This document shows positions 16,804 through 25,769 of a stretch of DNA of 64,000 nucleotides, piece by piece. The notes below the pieces were generated by a model. It saw only the letters and a list, made by a program, of their open reading frames with translations, was not told the DNA's origin and searched no databases. Location of the stretch: NCBI GenBank assembly GCA_951813285.1, contig OX638355.1:2108653-2172652 (forward strand), given 5' to 3'. Origin of the DNA: Terriglobia bacterium. Lineage in GTDB: Bacteria; Acidobacteriota; Terriglobia; Versatilivoradales; Versatilivoraceae. The translations under genes were made by a program, and so were the position numbers. Position 1 is the stretch's first letter. The number at the start of each line of letters is the position of its first letter.

Positions 16804-18005
16804 CTTCGATGGGGTCGTGCCGGCGCGCGGTCGCCCCGGATGCCGAGCTGCCCGAGATCGGGCCGGACTGGTTCGTGGTGCAAGAGTACCTCGAACAGGA
16901 ACGCGCCTGGCAGAAAGACAGTCAGGAGCGTTTCAGAAAGGGCGCTAAAAAGGGCAAGTCGCCTCGTGAAATACGGGAAGGTCTTCCAGAGCCGCCTGAC
17001 GTCGAACCCGCTTTAGCTGCAGCGACCGCCATCCTGAGCTTGGGCGGTGCGCATGAAAAGACGATCGAAGCCGCGGAGTTCCTCGTGATTCCGATGAATG
17101 CGTACAAAGAATCCGGCCGGTACTTCTTCGTTGGCGCGAAGGCTCCCCTCGCCTACGCACCAGACTACCAGGAGTGGCCTCGGGTGCTGAGCGAGATCTA
17201 CTACTTTCAAACTCCTTACGGACCGCAAGTTGCACAGTTCCTCGAGGAAATGGCGTCCGAGGCTGAAGACCCTGTAATGCGCGCCAACGGCAAGTATTAC
17301 CTGGCAGCCGGAATGATGCGTGCCGCCAACCAGCAGTTCGTGCTGCCGGCAGAGGATCGGGAGGTCCTGCGTCAGCAGGCGATCGAAATGGCCGCCGGAT
17401 TGAGCGCCGGTGTGGAGAAGGAGAAGTTCCTGGGGGTGCATCGTGACTCCACGGCAACTCCTCATACGCTGGCCGAGGCGGAGGCGGATCTGCTACGCAG
17501 CCTGCACCATGGGACGGTGGGCGCCATGCTGCCGGAGGTGACGGGCAAGCGGCTCGACGGCCTCGTGGAACGTCTGTCGGACTATCGGGGGCGCATCGTG
17601 CTGCTCGATTTCTGGGCAACCTGGTGCGGGCCGTGTGTCGCAGATCTGCCGAAGCTTCGGGAACTGGTTGCCAAGCTGCCGGCCGACCGGTTCGCCGTCG
17701 TCTCGATCAGCGGGGACGAAGAGCTTGGGACTGTGACCCGGTTTATCGAGGATGAACCGATGCCTTGGACGAACTGGCACGCGGGCGAAGGGAGCGACTT
17801 CGAGCGCCTCCTGAGAATCGAGGGCTATCCGAGTTACGTGCTCGTGGGCGAGGGCGGCAAGATCCTAACCCACGTGCCCTCCCTGATCCCCCCGTTTGCT
17901 TCCCTGATCGAGAAAGCGGTGCGCCGCCTCGGGGAATTCGGAAGCACCCGGGGGCTCGATGTCGAGATTACATTGGAAGACCTTCGCTCGATCAGGCCGG
18001 GTTAA
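16725..18005 (+). CDS. TlpA-like thioredoxin-fold lipoprotein
   Basis: 426 residues. The N-terminus has a hydrophobic helix ending in a lipobox-like TSMGSC with Cys 32, so export and lipid anchoring are likely. Residues ~40-265 are a helical domain I cannot assign. The C-terminal ~150 residues are a thioredoxin fold of the TlpA/ResA type: LLDFWATWCGPC with Cys 301 and Cys 304, FAVVSISGDEE and the cis-Pro segment IEGYPSYVLVGEGG. It should be a periplasmic thiol-disulfide protein. It overlaps the end of the M56 gene and is probably cotranscribed with blaI, suggesting regulated envelope redox repair. Confidence 0.85.
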   Translation: MENELSTSCTFQWRSLGWILVAAVVVTSMGSCRRAVAPDAELPEIGPDWFVVQEYLEQERAWQKDSQERFRKGAKKGKSPREIREGLPEPPDVEPALAAATAILSLGGAHEKTIEAAEFLVIPMNAYKESGRYFFVGAKAPLAYAPDYQEWPRVLSEIYYFQTPYGPQVAQFLEEMASEAEDPVMRANGKYYLAAGMMRAANQQFVLPAEDREVLRQQAIEMAAGLSAGVEKEKFLGVHRDSTATPHTLAEAEADLLRSLHHGTVGAMLPEVTGKRLDGLVERLSDYRGRIVLLDFWATWCGPCVADLPKLRELVAKLPADRFAVVSISGDEELGTVTRFIEDEPMPWTNWHAGEGSDFERLLRIEGYPSYVLVGEGGKILTHVPSLIPPFASLIEKAVRRLGEFGSTRGLDVEITLEDLRSIRPG

Positions 18006-18065
18006 GACCGTCCAAGACGTTCATTTCCCTTTCGCTTTCGGCCAATCACCTCTGAGGAAGCTATA

Positions 18066-18788
18066 GTGAGAACCGGCACAAAATTGTGGAAGTCATTCAG
18101 ACAGGGCACGGCTACAGGACTCGTGCTGCTGTTGACTATGATTAGCTTTGCGCCTGTGGCCGAGGCGGGAACGTGGATCAGGCGGGACTGGTCCAAGGTG
18201 CAGAGAATTGCATCCGGAGCCCGAACCAAGGTGCGGCTCTACAAGGATCGAGCCCCTGCAGGCCGTCGGAAGATTGAAGGGTCCTTCAAATCGGCCACAG
18301 CCGAAGCGATCACGCTCACATTGCCGGGTGGAAACCCCCACACTCTGCAGAAGCAAGACGTGACCAAGGTGGTGGTTTTTCGCCCCCTTTCAAAACGGTA
18401 CCATGTGTGGATCACCCTTGGAGTTTCCGCCGGCTGGTCGATTCCCACAGTTGCCAGTTACGGCTCCGATGTCGTTCCGTCGGGGAAATTATTTTACAAT
18501 GGGATCTTCATCGGGGTGCCCACAGTCATCGCCTTGTTGGCAGCCCCGAGATGGGGCGGCGTCTACAACGTGCCGCGCAAGCTCCGGGATGATATTGCGC
18601 CCCAGCCCCCGCCGACAGCGACCAAGAAAAGCTCAACCACTTCAGGGAGCGGCTTGCTCTTGCTTGAAGATAAGGCATTTGGACCGGAGTTGCGCCGGTC
18701 GAAATCCCGGCGGCCTCTGTTTCGGGAAAAGCTTCTGCTTGATTTGTCGGGCCGGCAGATACATGCGCCCAGATCAGGTATTGATTGA
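18066..18788 (+). CDS. Exported protein of unknown function
   Basis: 240 residues from a GTG at 18066 with GAGGAAG upstream. Residues ~14-35 form a signal peptide (GLVLLLTMISFAPVAEA, cleavage near AEA-G). The next part has a short beta-rich segment (RRKIEGSFKSATAEAITLTLPGG, then LQKQDVTKVVVFRP), resembling small barrel domains seen in exported acidobacterial proteins. A hydrophobic stretch near VWITLGVSAGWSIP and IFIGVPTVIALLAA suggests membrane association, and YNVPRKLRDD follows. I do not recognise a named family. It is 60 bases after the TlpA-like gene in the same orientation and may be the last gene of the blaI operon. Confidence 0.6.
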   Translation: MRTGTKLWKSFRQGTATGLVLLLTMISFAPVAEAGTWIRRDWSKVQRIASGARTKVRLYKDRAPAGRRKIEGSFKSATAEAITLTLPGGNPHTLQKQDVTKVVVFRPLSKRYHVWITLGVSAGWSIPTVASYGSDVVPSGKLFYNGIFIGVPTVIALLAAPRWGGVYNVPRKLRDDIAPQPPPTATKKSSTTSGSGLLLLEDKAFGPELRRSKSRRPLFREKLLLDLSGRQIHAPRSGID

Positions 18789-18954
18789 TCTCCCCCGCTG
18801 TGCCCTCTACTGGGCTTCCGAAAAGAAAGACCCTTTACGTCAACTCCTTGGAAGTCCCCTACCTAATTGGGGTTTCCCGCCTGTAACTGACGACTCCGAT
18901 TCACAACATCGGGGGTCTCTCTTTGCTGACGCCGCACCGGCCAATTGACGGAAT

Positions 18955-19080
18955 ATCCACGAAGAGCACAAAGTCACGCCAAGTGCACAATATCGCCGAA
19001 GAATCTTGGCGCTGCTTGTCGGCAAAGGCGGTCGATTCTTCTTCGTGTGTCTTCGTGGTCCTTCGTGGATTCCTCTTTTC
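18955..19080. repeat. Dispersed CACGAAG-type repeat
   Basis: This lies in a 389-base gene-free gap (18789-19177). Short units built on CACGAAG appear on one strand (CCACGAAGAGCACAAAG) and on the other (CTTCGTGTGTCTTCGTGG, then CCTTCGTGGATTCCTCTTT). Near-copies occur at 57500-57565 and 62520-62605, so this is a dispersed intergenic repeat rather than a gene part. The rest of the gap shows no gene; no mobile gene is associated. Confidence 0.6.
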
Positions 19081-19177
19081 CCTGTTCGCGGCCCGTTGTG
19101 GTTGACCCCAGAAGATTGAGACAAGGGGCTCTCTCCGGTATACTTCCGCCAGATTCGTTTTCCATCGAGGCAAGGGC

Positions 19178-21178
19178 ATGGCTTTCCGGCGAAGGGCTGC
19201 AGGGTATTGCGGTTGTGTGGTTTTGGCCCTTCTGCTGTCGGGAGTCCTGCACGCCGGCTCCGGCGCCGCCGAGCTTCAGCCCACCGATCCTGAAGTCATC
19301 CACGTCTTTCCTCTGGGCGGGCAGCCGGGGAGCAGTGTGGAGATCGAGATCCAGGGTCGGAACCTGGAAGGGGCCCGCGCCCTCTGGGCGGACACCGACG
19401 CCATTCAGGGCCGGGTGGTCCGGGTGGAAACGGGGTCGGCCAGGATGAAGGAGGGGCGCAAGGTCAAGGACATTGCGGGGCAAAGGGTGGTGGCGGCGAT
19501 GACGATCGACCCGCAAGCCGAACGGGGTCCTCACGCCTTGAGGCTGGTTTCGGCCAAGGGTGTCTCGAACGAGATGATCTTCTGGGTGGTTCCCATGCCC
19601 ACCCTTCATGAGACGGACGAGGAGCATGGGACCGCCCCGCAAGCTCAGGCCATATCCGTTCCCTCGGCCCTCAGCGGCCGGATTGGCGACGAGGAGCAAG
19701 CCGACTTCTACCGCTTCGAAGCCCAACCGGACCAGGAGCTGGCGTTCGAGGTGGTGGAAGGGGTGCAGCGCCTGTGGGGGGACCTCAGGAGGGCTCCGGG
19801 ATTCTCCCTGGAACTCTCGGGCTCCGGCGAGAGCTGGTTCGATGACGAGCGCCGGGTCAAGCTGGGAACCGCCAATACGGCCGTCTTCCACAAGAATATC
19901 TCGGCCTACAAGCCTAGGCTGTTCCACCGTTTCGCAAGTGGCGGATGGTACACCCTGGAGGTCAAGGGGGAGCCGGGCGCCTCCTACCAGTTGCAGATCG
20001 GCGCTCCCGCCGACTTTCCTCCGCTGGTCCGGTCCCACGGCCTCGACAAGCTGGCCCCGGACCGGTGGCAGGAGCGAGGTTTCGGCCGCAGGCTGGAGCC
20101 GGACCGCCTGGTCCGGTTGCAGGCTCGATCGGGAGGATCGGCCCGCCAGGCTACACTGGCCGTGTTGGAAAAGCAACTGAGGGACCTGATGGGTCTGAGT
20201 GGCGAGCAGAAGCCGTCCGGGCTTGCCGCTGCCCGCTCGGCTGCCCTTGTCACGGAGCGGGAGCCCAACGACGACGCTCCGCGGGCCCTCCCGTTTACCA
20301 TTCCCTCCATCATCGAGGGGACCATCGGCTTTCCGGCGGACCTGGACCACTTCCGTTTCCAATTGCAGGACGGGCAGGACCTGGCTTTCGAGATCGAAAC
20401 TCCCGAGCGCCACTACCCCTACTTCAATCCGCGCATCGAGGTCTTCGACCAGGCGGGCAGGGAACTGGTCAACAATATTTACAAGCGCCAGGCCTCTCAG
20501 AACATGTGGTTCTGGAAGACGGCCGAATCCAAGACCGTCTTCAGCTTTCCCGAGAGCGGGTCCTACCTGATCCGGGTCCGGGACGTGACCCGCCGCAAGG
20601 GGGGAGAGGGATTCCGCTACCGCCTCATGGTCCGTCCCCAGGTGCCCCACGTGGGCGAGGTCGAAGTAGCGGAGGTTCTGAACATCCTGGGCCGGGAAAT
20701 GCTCGACTGGATGATCGAGCTGGACCGGGTCAATCTCTATCCGGGCGAGGCCAAGAAGGTGAACGTCATCATCAGCCGGGAGGAAGGGTTTGCCGGAGAC
20801 CTGGCGGTTGCGGTGGACAATCTCCCCGAGGGGGTCGAAGTACTGCCGGGAGCCGATATGGGCCCCGAGCTGGGACTGCCCCAGGATCAGGGCCGCAAGG
20901 AGAATTTTGCCGGGGAAGGCCAGGTGGTCACCCTGCTGCTGGCAGTGCGGCCGGACGCGCCCCCTACGAGCACGCCCAGGTGGATCCGGTTCCATCTGCG
21001 CCCGGTTCAACCCGGCCGGCTGAACCGCTATCGCAAGATGACCGGCGAGGATCCCTTTCGGCCCATCTGGGAGGGAAAGATGGGACCGTCGATACCCGTG
21101 GCCCGGGTCCCGATGATGGTGCTCCACCCCTCGGGAGGCGGACCGGCGGTCAGCCAGGTGATTCCCGCGGGCAACTGA
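19178..21178 (+). CDS. Exported TIG/PPC-domain protein of the DUF1549/DUF1501 locus
   Basis: 666 residues. The signal peptide is at ~1-31 (CVVLALLLSGVLHAGSGAAE). An IPT/TIG-like domain covers ~38-135 (VIHVFPLGGQPGSSVEIEIQGRNLEGA). Two regions resemble bacterial pre-peptidase (PPC) domains: ~150-275 (SGRIGDEEQADFYRFEAQPDQ, GGWYTLEVKG) and ~355-485 (EGTIGFPADLDHFRFQLQDGQ, SGSYLIRVRDV). The C-terminus is Ig-like. No catalytic motif was found. Such proteins are commonly found next to DUF1549/DUF1553 and DUF1501 genes, as here (gaps of 8 and 22 bases), so the three probably form a surface complex. Ligand unknown. Confidence 0.8.
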   Translation: MAFRRRAAGYCGCVVLALLLSGVLHAGSGAAELQPTDPEVIHVFPLGGQPGSSVEIEIQGRNLEGARALWADTDAIQGRVVRVETGSARMKEGRKVKDIAGQRVVAAMTIDPQAERGPHALRLVSAKGVSNEMIFWVVPMPTLHETDEEHGTAPQAQAISVPSALSGRIGDEEQADFYRFEAQPDQELAFEVVEGVQRLWGDLRRAPGFSLELSGSGESWFDDERRVKLGTANTAVFHKNISAYKPRLFHRFASGGWYTLEVKGEPGASYQLQIGAPADFPPLVRSHGLDKLAPDRWQERGFGRRLEPDRLVRLQARSGGSARQATLAVLEKQLRDLMGLSGEQKPSGLAAARSAALVTEREPNDDAPRALPFTIPSIIEGTIGFPADLDHFRFQLQDGQDLAFEIETPERHYPYFNPRIEVFDQAGRELVNNIYKRQASQNMWFWKTAESKTVFSFPESGSYLIRVRDVTRRKGGEGFRYRLMVRPQVPHVGEVEVAEVLNILGREMLDWMIELDRVNLYPGEAKKVNVIISREEGFAGDLAVAVDNLPEGVEVLPGADMGPELGLPQDQGRKENFAGEGQVVTLLLAVRPDAPPTSTPRWIRFHLRPVQPGRLNRYRKMTGEDPFRPIWEGKMGPSIPVARVPMMVLHPSGGGPAVSQVIPAGN

Positions 21179-21186
21179 AGGACCAA

Positions 21187-23694
21187 ATGGACAGGATGCA
21201 GACAGGGAACAGGAGTCCGGGATGGATTGGGGGAGCTTTCCCCGGATCCGGTCTCTGCAAGATTGGCTTGTTGATCGGGCTGCTGGGTTGGCCGGCGCCT
21301 CTCCGGTCTGCCGGCCCGGAGTCGGCGGGGGAGCCTCCCTCCGGCGCCCGCCTGCTTTCCGTCAGGCTCCTGCCCGAAGAGGTGCGGCTACGGGGCAGGG
21401 GCGCCGCCCAACAGCTCCTGGTCATCGGAACCTATGCCGACGGGCTGGAGCGGGACCTGACCCAGGCGAGCCGATTCTCCATTGCCGATCCCGCCTTGGC
21501 CGAGATCGATGTCCAGGGCAGGGTGAGGGCGCGGTCCGACGGCCAAACTCTGCTGATCGTCCGGTCCTCGGGCCAGGTTTTCCAGGCGGACGTGCAGGTG
21601 CGGGATTCGGCCCTGAGCCGCCCCCTCCGTTTCGATCGCGACATCGCCGGGATTCTCACCAAGCGGGGCTGCAACAGCACCGAATGTCACGGCAGCGTCA
21701 CCGGGCAGGGCGGGTTCAAGCTCTCCAAGAATGCCAGCGATCCCCGGGAAGATTACCGCTGGATCGTGGAGGGCGGCGCCTTCCATGTCCTTACGACCGA
21801 GACCGGCGAGAAGGCGCCCCGGGTCAACTTGGCGGATCCCGGCCAGAGCCTGTTGCTGCTCAAGGCCAGCCTGGCCGTGCCCCACGGGGGCGGCGAGCAG
21901 GTCGAGAAGGACTCCCGGGACTATCGGCGCATCCGGGACTGGATTGCCGGAGGCGCGGTCTACAGTCCCGAGAATGGCGCTCGATACGCGCCCCTGGAAC
22001 GGGTAGCGGTCAATCCCGGACAGGTGGTGTTGCAGAAGGGAGGGGCAAGGCAACTACTGGTGACCGCCCATTGGGCTGATGGCGCCCGGGAGGATTTCAC
22101 GCGGCAGGTGCGCTACATTTCCAACAACCCGGAAGTGGTTTCGGTGGGACCCGATGGCCGGCTGACGGGGCGGCAGGTGGGAGAGACCGCCATCCAGGTG
22201 CTGGCCGGCGGGCAGAGCGCCAGCGCCACCGTGGGTGTGATCGAGGAGCCGGTGGCGGCCTACCCCGAGGTACCCCGCCACAACTTCATTGACGAACATG
22301 TCTTCGCCAAGGCCCGCAAGTTTCACCTGGTGCCTTCACCGCTCTCCTCCGACGCCGAGTTTCTGCGCCGCCTCTGCCTGGACATGACCGGCAGGCTGCC
22401 TCCCGTTCATCGCGTGCGCCAGTTCCTGGCCGACCCGGACCCGCAGAAGCGCTCCCGGCTCATCGACCTGCTGCTCCGATCGCCCGAGTTCGTGGATCAC
22501 TGGTCCTGGCGCTTCTACGACTTCCTGCGGGTGATCAACCCCCGCTACAAGGACTGGGTTCGCCGGGCCATTGCCGAGAACAAGCCTTACGATGAATTCG
22601 CCCGTGAACGGGTGGCCGCCCAGGGTTTCGACGGCCCCTCCCGCCACTACGAGGATATGGGTGGCACGGCCGTACCTCTGCCGCAGAATGCCATGGGGGA
22701 GCAGGTCCGGGTCTTTCTGGGCCGGCGCATGGACTGCGCCCAGTGCCACGACCACCCCTACGAGTCCTGGAGCCAGGACCAGTTCTGGGGCCTGACCGCC
22801 TTCTTCGGACGGTTGAGCAATCTCCATCCGGGATTTCCCCAGGTGGATTTCGTGATCGTGGACGATCCCGAAGGCTACGGGACCTTCGGCAAGGGATCCA
22901 AGGTCATTCATCCCCGCAGCAAGCAGGAGGTTCGGCCCAGGTTCCTGGACGGGAGTCCCTTGCCCCAGGACCGGCGGGACGACTGGCGGCTGGCGCTGGC
23001 CGAGTGGATGACCTCGCCCGATAACCCCTACTTCGCCCCGGCCATGGCGAACCGGATGTGGGGCTATTTCTTCGGAAGGGGGATCGTGGATCCGGTGGAC
23101 GACTTTCGCTCCAACAATCTGGCCACCCATCCCCAACTGCTGGAGGCCCTGGCCCGTCACTTTGTCAGGAGCGGCTACGACCTGCGCTCCCTTATTCGCC
23201 TCATGGTGGAGTCCAGGACCTATCAGCTTTCGGGAGATCCCAACCCCACCAACCGCTATGATCGGGTCAACTATTCCAGGGCGCTTCCACGCCCCCTGGA
23301 CACCGAGATTCTCTTGAGGGCCATCTCGCAGGTGAGCGGCGTGACGGGAGAGGACGGAAACTTTTTCAACGTCTACGGGAAGCCCGACTTGAGTTATATT
23401 CCCGAACGCGACATGAAGCCCAGCCTGCTTCAGGCCCTGCACCAGTTGGCGGGTCCGACCTTTACCGCCAAGCTTTCCCGCAAGGGAGGCCGGGTGGACC
23501 GCCTGCTGCAGCGTCAGGCCTCCGACGAGGCCATCATTGAAGAACTCTATCTGGCGGCCCTGTGCCGTTTCCCGACCGAAACCGAGCGGGCCGGGCTGAA
23601 GGCCATGATCGGGCGGCAGGATTCACGGCGAAAGGCGCTGGAGGATCTGCTTTGGGCCATGGTGAACTCGGAGCAGTTCCTGAACAACCGCTGA
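21187..23694 (+). CDS. DUF1549/DUF1553 cytochrome-like protein with Ig-like domains
   Basis: 835 residues from ATG 21187 (GAAGGA five bases upstream); the frame is open much further back but inside the previous gene. A signal segment is at ~25-42. Two Big_2-like Ig domains flank a cytochrome-like segment containing CNSTECHG, a C-x4-C-H motif rather than the classical CxxCH. The DUF1549 part follows (EFLRRLCLDMTGRLPP, then a true CAQCHDHPYE), and DUF1553 forms the C-terminal third (PYFAPAMANRMWGYFFGRGIVDPVDDF, SRTYQLS). This is the planctomycete-type PSCyt/PSD family, known mainly by sequence. With the DUF1501 gene 22 bases downstream it forms a standard pair of unproven function. Confidence 0.88.
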   Translation: MDRMQTGNRSPGWIGGAFPGSGLCKIGLLIGLLGWPAPLRSAGPESAGEPPSGARLLSVRLLPEEVRLRGRGAAQQLLVIGTYADGLERDLTQASRFSIADPALAEIDVQGRVRARSDGQTLLIVRSSGQVFQADVQVRDSALSRPLRFDRDIAGILTKRGCNSTECHGSVTGQGGFKLSKNASDPREDYRWIVEGGAFHVLTTETGEKAPRVNLADPGQSLLLLKASLAVPHGGGEQVEKDSRDYRRIRDWIAGGAVYSPENGARYAPLERVAVNPGQVVLQKGGARQLLVTAHWADGAREDFTRQVRYISNNPEVVSVGPDGRLTGRQVGETAIQVLAGGQSASATVGVIEEPVAAYPEVPRHNFIDEHVFAKARKFHLVPSPLSSDAEFLRRLCLDMTGRLPPVHRVRQFLADPDPQKRSRLIDLLLRSPEFVDHWSWRFYDFLRVINPRYKDWVRRAIAENKPYDEFARERVAAQGFDGPSRHYEDMGGTAVPLPQNAMGEQVRVFLGRRMDCAQCHDHPYESWSQDQFWGLTAFFGRLSNLHPGFPQVDFVIVDDPEGYGTFGKGSKVIHPRSKQEVRPRFLDGSPLPQDRRDDWRLALAEWMTSPDNPYFAPAMANRMWGYFFGRGIVDPVDDFRSNNLATHPQLLEALARHFVRSGYDLRSLIRLMVESRTYQLSGDPNPTNRYDRVNYSRALPRPLDTEILLRAISQVSGVTGEDGNFFNVYGKPDLSYIPERDMKPSLLQALHQLAGPTFTAKLSRKGGRVDRLLQRQASDEAIIEELYLAALCRFPTETERAGLKAMIGRQDSRRKALEDLLWAMVNSEQFLNNR

Positions 23695-23716
23695 TCCGAC
23701 AAGGAGAGTCCGGGCC

Positions 23717-25060
23717 ATGAACCGATGGGGATGCGACAGTTTCTGTGAGAGCCTGGCTCGCCGGCACTTTCTGCGGGTCGGGTCCCTGAGCCTGGTGGGG
23801 ATCCACCTGGGCCAGTATCTCCAAATGAGGGGTCTGATGGCTGCTTCGGGCGTCAAGGTCTCCCCGGCAAAGGCCCAGGCCTGCATTCTGCTCCTGCTGG
23901 AAGGCGGGCCCAGCCAGGTGGACACCTGGGATCCGAAACCCAGCAGCGGTTTCCAGCCCATCGCCACCAACGTGCCCGGGATCCGGATTTCCGAGATTCT
24001 GCCTCGGATGGCCCGCCACATGGACAAGTTGTCCATCATTCGCTCCATGACCCACGAGGAAGTGGACCATCCCCTGGGCCGGGAGTACATCACCAGCGGA
24101 CACCGCCCGGCCCCGGCCATGGAGTTTGCCAGCGTGGGTTCCATCATCGCCAGGGAACTGGGGCCCCGCAACGACATACCCCCCTATGTGCTGGGGGCGC
24201 CCCACCTCACCCAGAGCTATTATGGAGCCTCTTCCCTGGGAGCCGCCTACAATCCCCTGGTGGTCCCCGATCCCAGCAAGAAGGACTTCAAGCTCAAGGA
24301 CCTCACCCTGCCCAAGTCCATCACCGAGAAACGAATCGAGGATCGCCGTGGCTTTCTGCAAGTGGTGGACGACCTCTACCGCCGCAAGGAAGTCCTGACG
24401 GAAGCGGCCACGCGCGAGACCTTTCGGGACAAGGCCATGGAGATGATTCTCTCCCCGGCCATGAAGAAGGCCTTCGATCTTTCCCGGGAATCGGAGACGA
24501 CCAAGGACGCCTACGGCCGCTACGGATTCGGACAGAGCGCCCTGCTGGCCAGGCGCCTGGTGGAAGCCGGCTCCCGTTTCGTCACCGCGGCCGGTTACAA
24601 CCTGGACAGCGGCTGGGACACCCACGGACGGGGATCGGGGGGAGAGAACGACAAGAAGTTGCGGGCTCTGTTGTGCCCCACCCTGGACCAGACCCTGACG
24701 GCGCTGCTGGTGGATCTGGAACAGCGCGGGCTGCTGGAATCCACCATCGTGATGGCCATGGGCGAGTTCGGCCGCACCCCGGAGATCAACCCCATCAACG
24801 GCCGCGACCACTGGCCCTTCTGCTGGTCCATGGTCCTGGGAGGAGGGGGGCTGCAGGGGGGGCAGGTCATCGGAGCCAGCGACGAGAGGGGCGGATACGT
24901 GGCCGAGCGGCCCATCTCGGTGGGAGACGTTTTCGCCACCATCTACAAGGCCATGGGCATAGACTGGACTAAGGAGTACATGACTCCGGTGGGCCGGCCC
25001 ATCAAGATCGCCAATTCCTTCGACGACACCACCGGCCGGCCGATCGAGGAGCTGATCTGA
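23717..25060 (+). CDS. DUF1501 protein with Tat-like signal
   Basis: 447 residues. The N-terminus carries LARRHFLRVGSLSLVG, a twin-arginine-type signal. The body matches DUF1501, a sulfatase/alkaline-phosphatase-fold family: CILLLLEGGPSQVDTWDPKP, MTHEEVDHPLGREYITSG, GWDTHG, VMAMGEFGRTPEINPINGRDHWPFCWS and a C-terminal GDVFATIYKAMGID. Substrate and exact activity are not established. It follows the DUF1549/DUF1553 gene by 22 bases. A second DUF1501 gene at 55998 is only distantly similar. Confidence 0.88.
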   Translation: MNRWGCDSFCESLARRHFLRVGSLSLVGIHLGQYLQMRGLMAASGVKVSPAKAQACILLLLEGGPSQVDTWDPKPSSGFQPIATNVPGIRISEILPRMARHMDKLSIIRSMTHEEVDHPLGREYITSGHRPAPAMEFASVGSIIARELGPRNDIPPYVLGAPHLTQSYYGASSLGAAYNPLVVPDPSKKDFKLKDLTLPKSITEKRIEDRRGFLQVVDDLYRRKEVLTEAATRETFRDKAMEMILSPAMKKAFDLSRESETTKDAYGRYGFGQSALLARRLVEAGSRFVTAAGYNLDSGWDTHGRGSGGENDKKLRALLCPTLDQTLTALLVDLEQRGLLESTIVMAMGEFGRTPEINPINGRDHWPFCWSMVLGGGGLQGGQVIGASDERGGYVAERPISVGDVFATIYKAMGIDWTKEYMTPVGRPIKIANSFDDTTGRPIEELI

Positions 25061-25225
25061 CGGGGCAGTGCCTCAAACTGACACGCAATGAATGGTTGAA
25101 TGTTGATTTCTGATTGTTGATTGGGGAGATGTGGCAACTGATTTTGCGTAAGACCCGCAATTTGCGATCCGAATTTCACAATCTGAATGGAAGGACCACC
25201 AAGGGACTGATTCAGGAGGCACATC

Positions 25226-25636
25226 ATGGCTCGAATACGTCATCTGGCTCTCCGCTGCCGTGACATGGAGGAGTCCCGCCGCTTCTACGAAAGTGTCTTC
25301 GGGTGGGAATTCATCGGCTATCGGCCCAGTCGGCTGGGCATGGACCTGACCGACGGCGTGACCAACATCACTCTGATTCAACAGCCCGCCGACTGCGATC
25401 GACCCCGCATCGAGGAGGGCAACGAGTATGTGCACTTCGGCGTCATGGTGGAGGACCTGGAGGCCGCCTGGCAGCGCTGCCGCCAATGGGGCGCCGAGGC
25501 CTCCAAGACCGTCAAGGAGCGCATCGACCTGGACCGCCGCCGCCTGCCCGATCGCGCCTTCAAGATCGAAGATCCCGACGGCAACGTGGTGGACGTGACC
25601 GCCGACCGGGGCGAATGGCGGGGAGTCAAGCTGTAG
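25226..25636 (+). CDS. VOC (glyoxalase/bleomycin-resistance) family protein
   Basis: 136 residues with CAGGAGG upstream of ATG 25226. The N-terminal half has IRHLALRCRDMEESRRFYESVFGWEF, and the C-terminal half has YVHFGVMVEDLEAAWQRC and the closing FKIEDPDGNVVDVT. These are the two beta-alpha-beta-beta-beta modules of the vicinal oxygen chelate fold; the first-strand His and the last-strand Glu/Asp positions fit metal ligands. Substrate unknown. The 165-base gap before it carries a diverged dispersed repeat (25116-25145) also seen at 62630. Confidence 0.85.
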   Translation: MARIRHLALRCRDMEESRRFYESVFGWEFIGYRPSRLGMDLTDGVTNITLIQQPADCDRPRIEEGNEYVHFGVMVEDLEAAWQRCRQWGAEASKTVKERIDLDRRRLPDRAFKIEDPDGNVVDVTADRGEWRGVKL

Positions 25637-25769
25637 GATCCTGTCTCAGAGCTGTAAACGGGGGAAAAAGAAATCCAGGAAGAACCACGCATGAACTCGA
25701 ATAGACTGATTGCTGAGCCTTTTGCAGAATCTGCCGGTAAGCGGGATTTATCGCCGGGAAGGGTTGTGT

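Noticed and set aside
18974-21127. A 717-residue minus-strand frame
   Set aside because: Lies opposite the TIG/PPC gene; GC-rich antisense frame without recognisable domains.
19945-21186. N-terminal extension of the DUF1549/DUF1553 protein to 1,249 residues
   Set aside because: It lies inside the TIG/PPC gene in another frame; the signal peptide begins after 21187.
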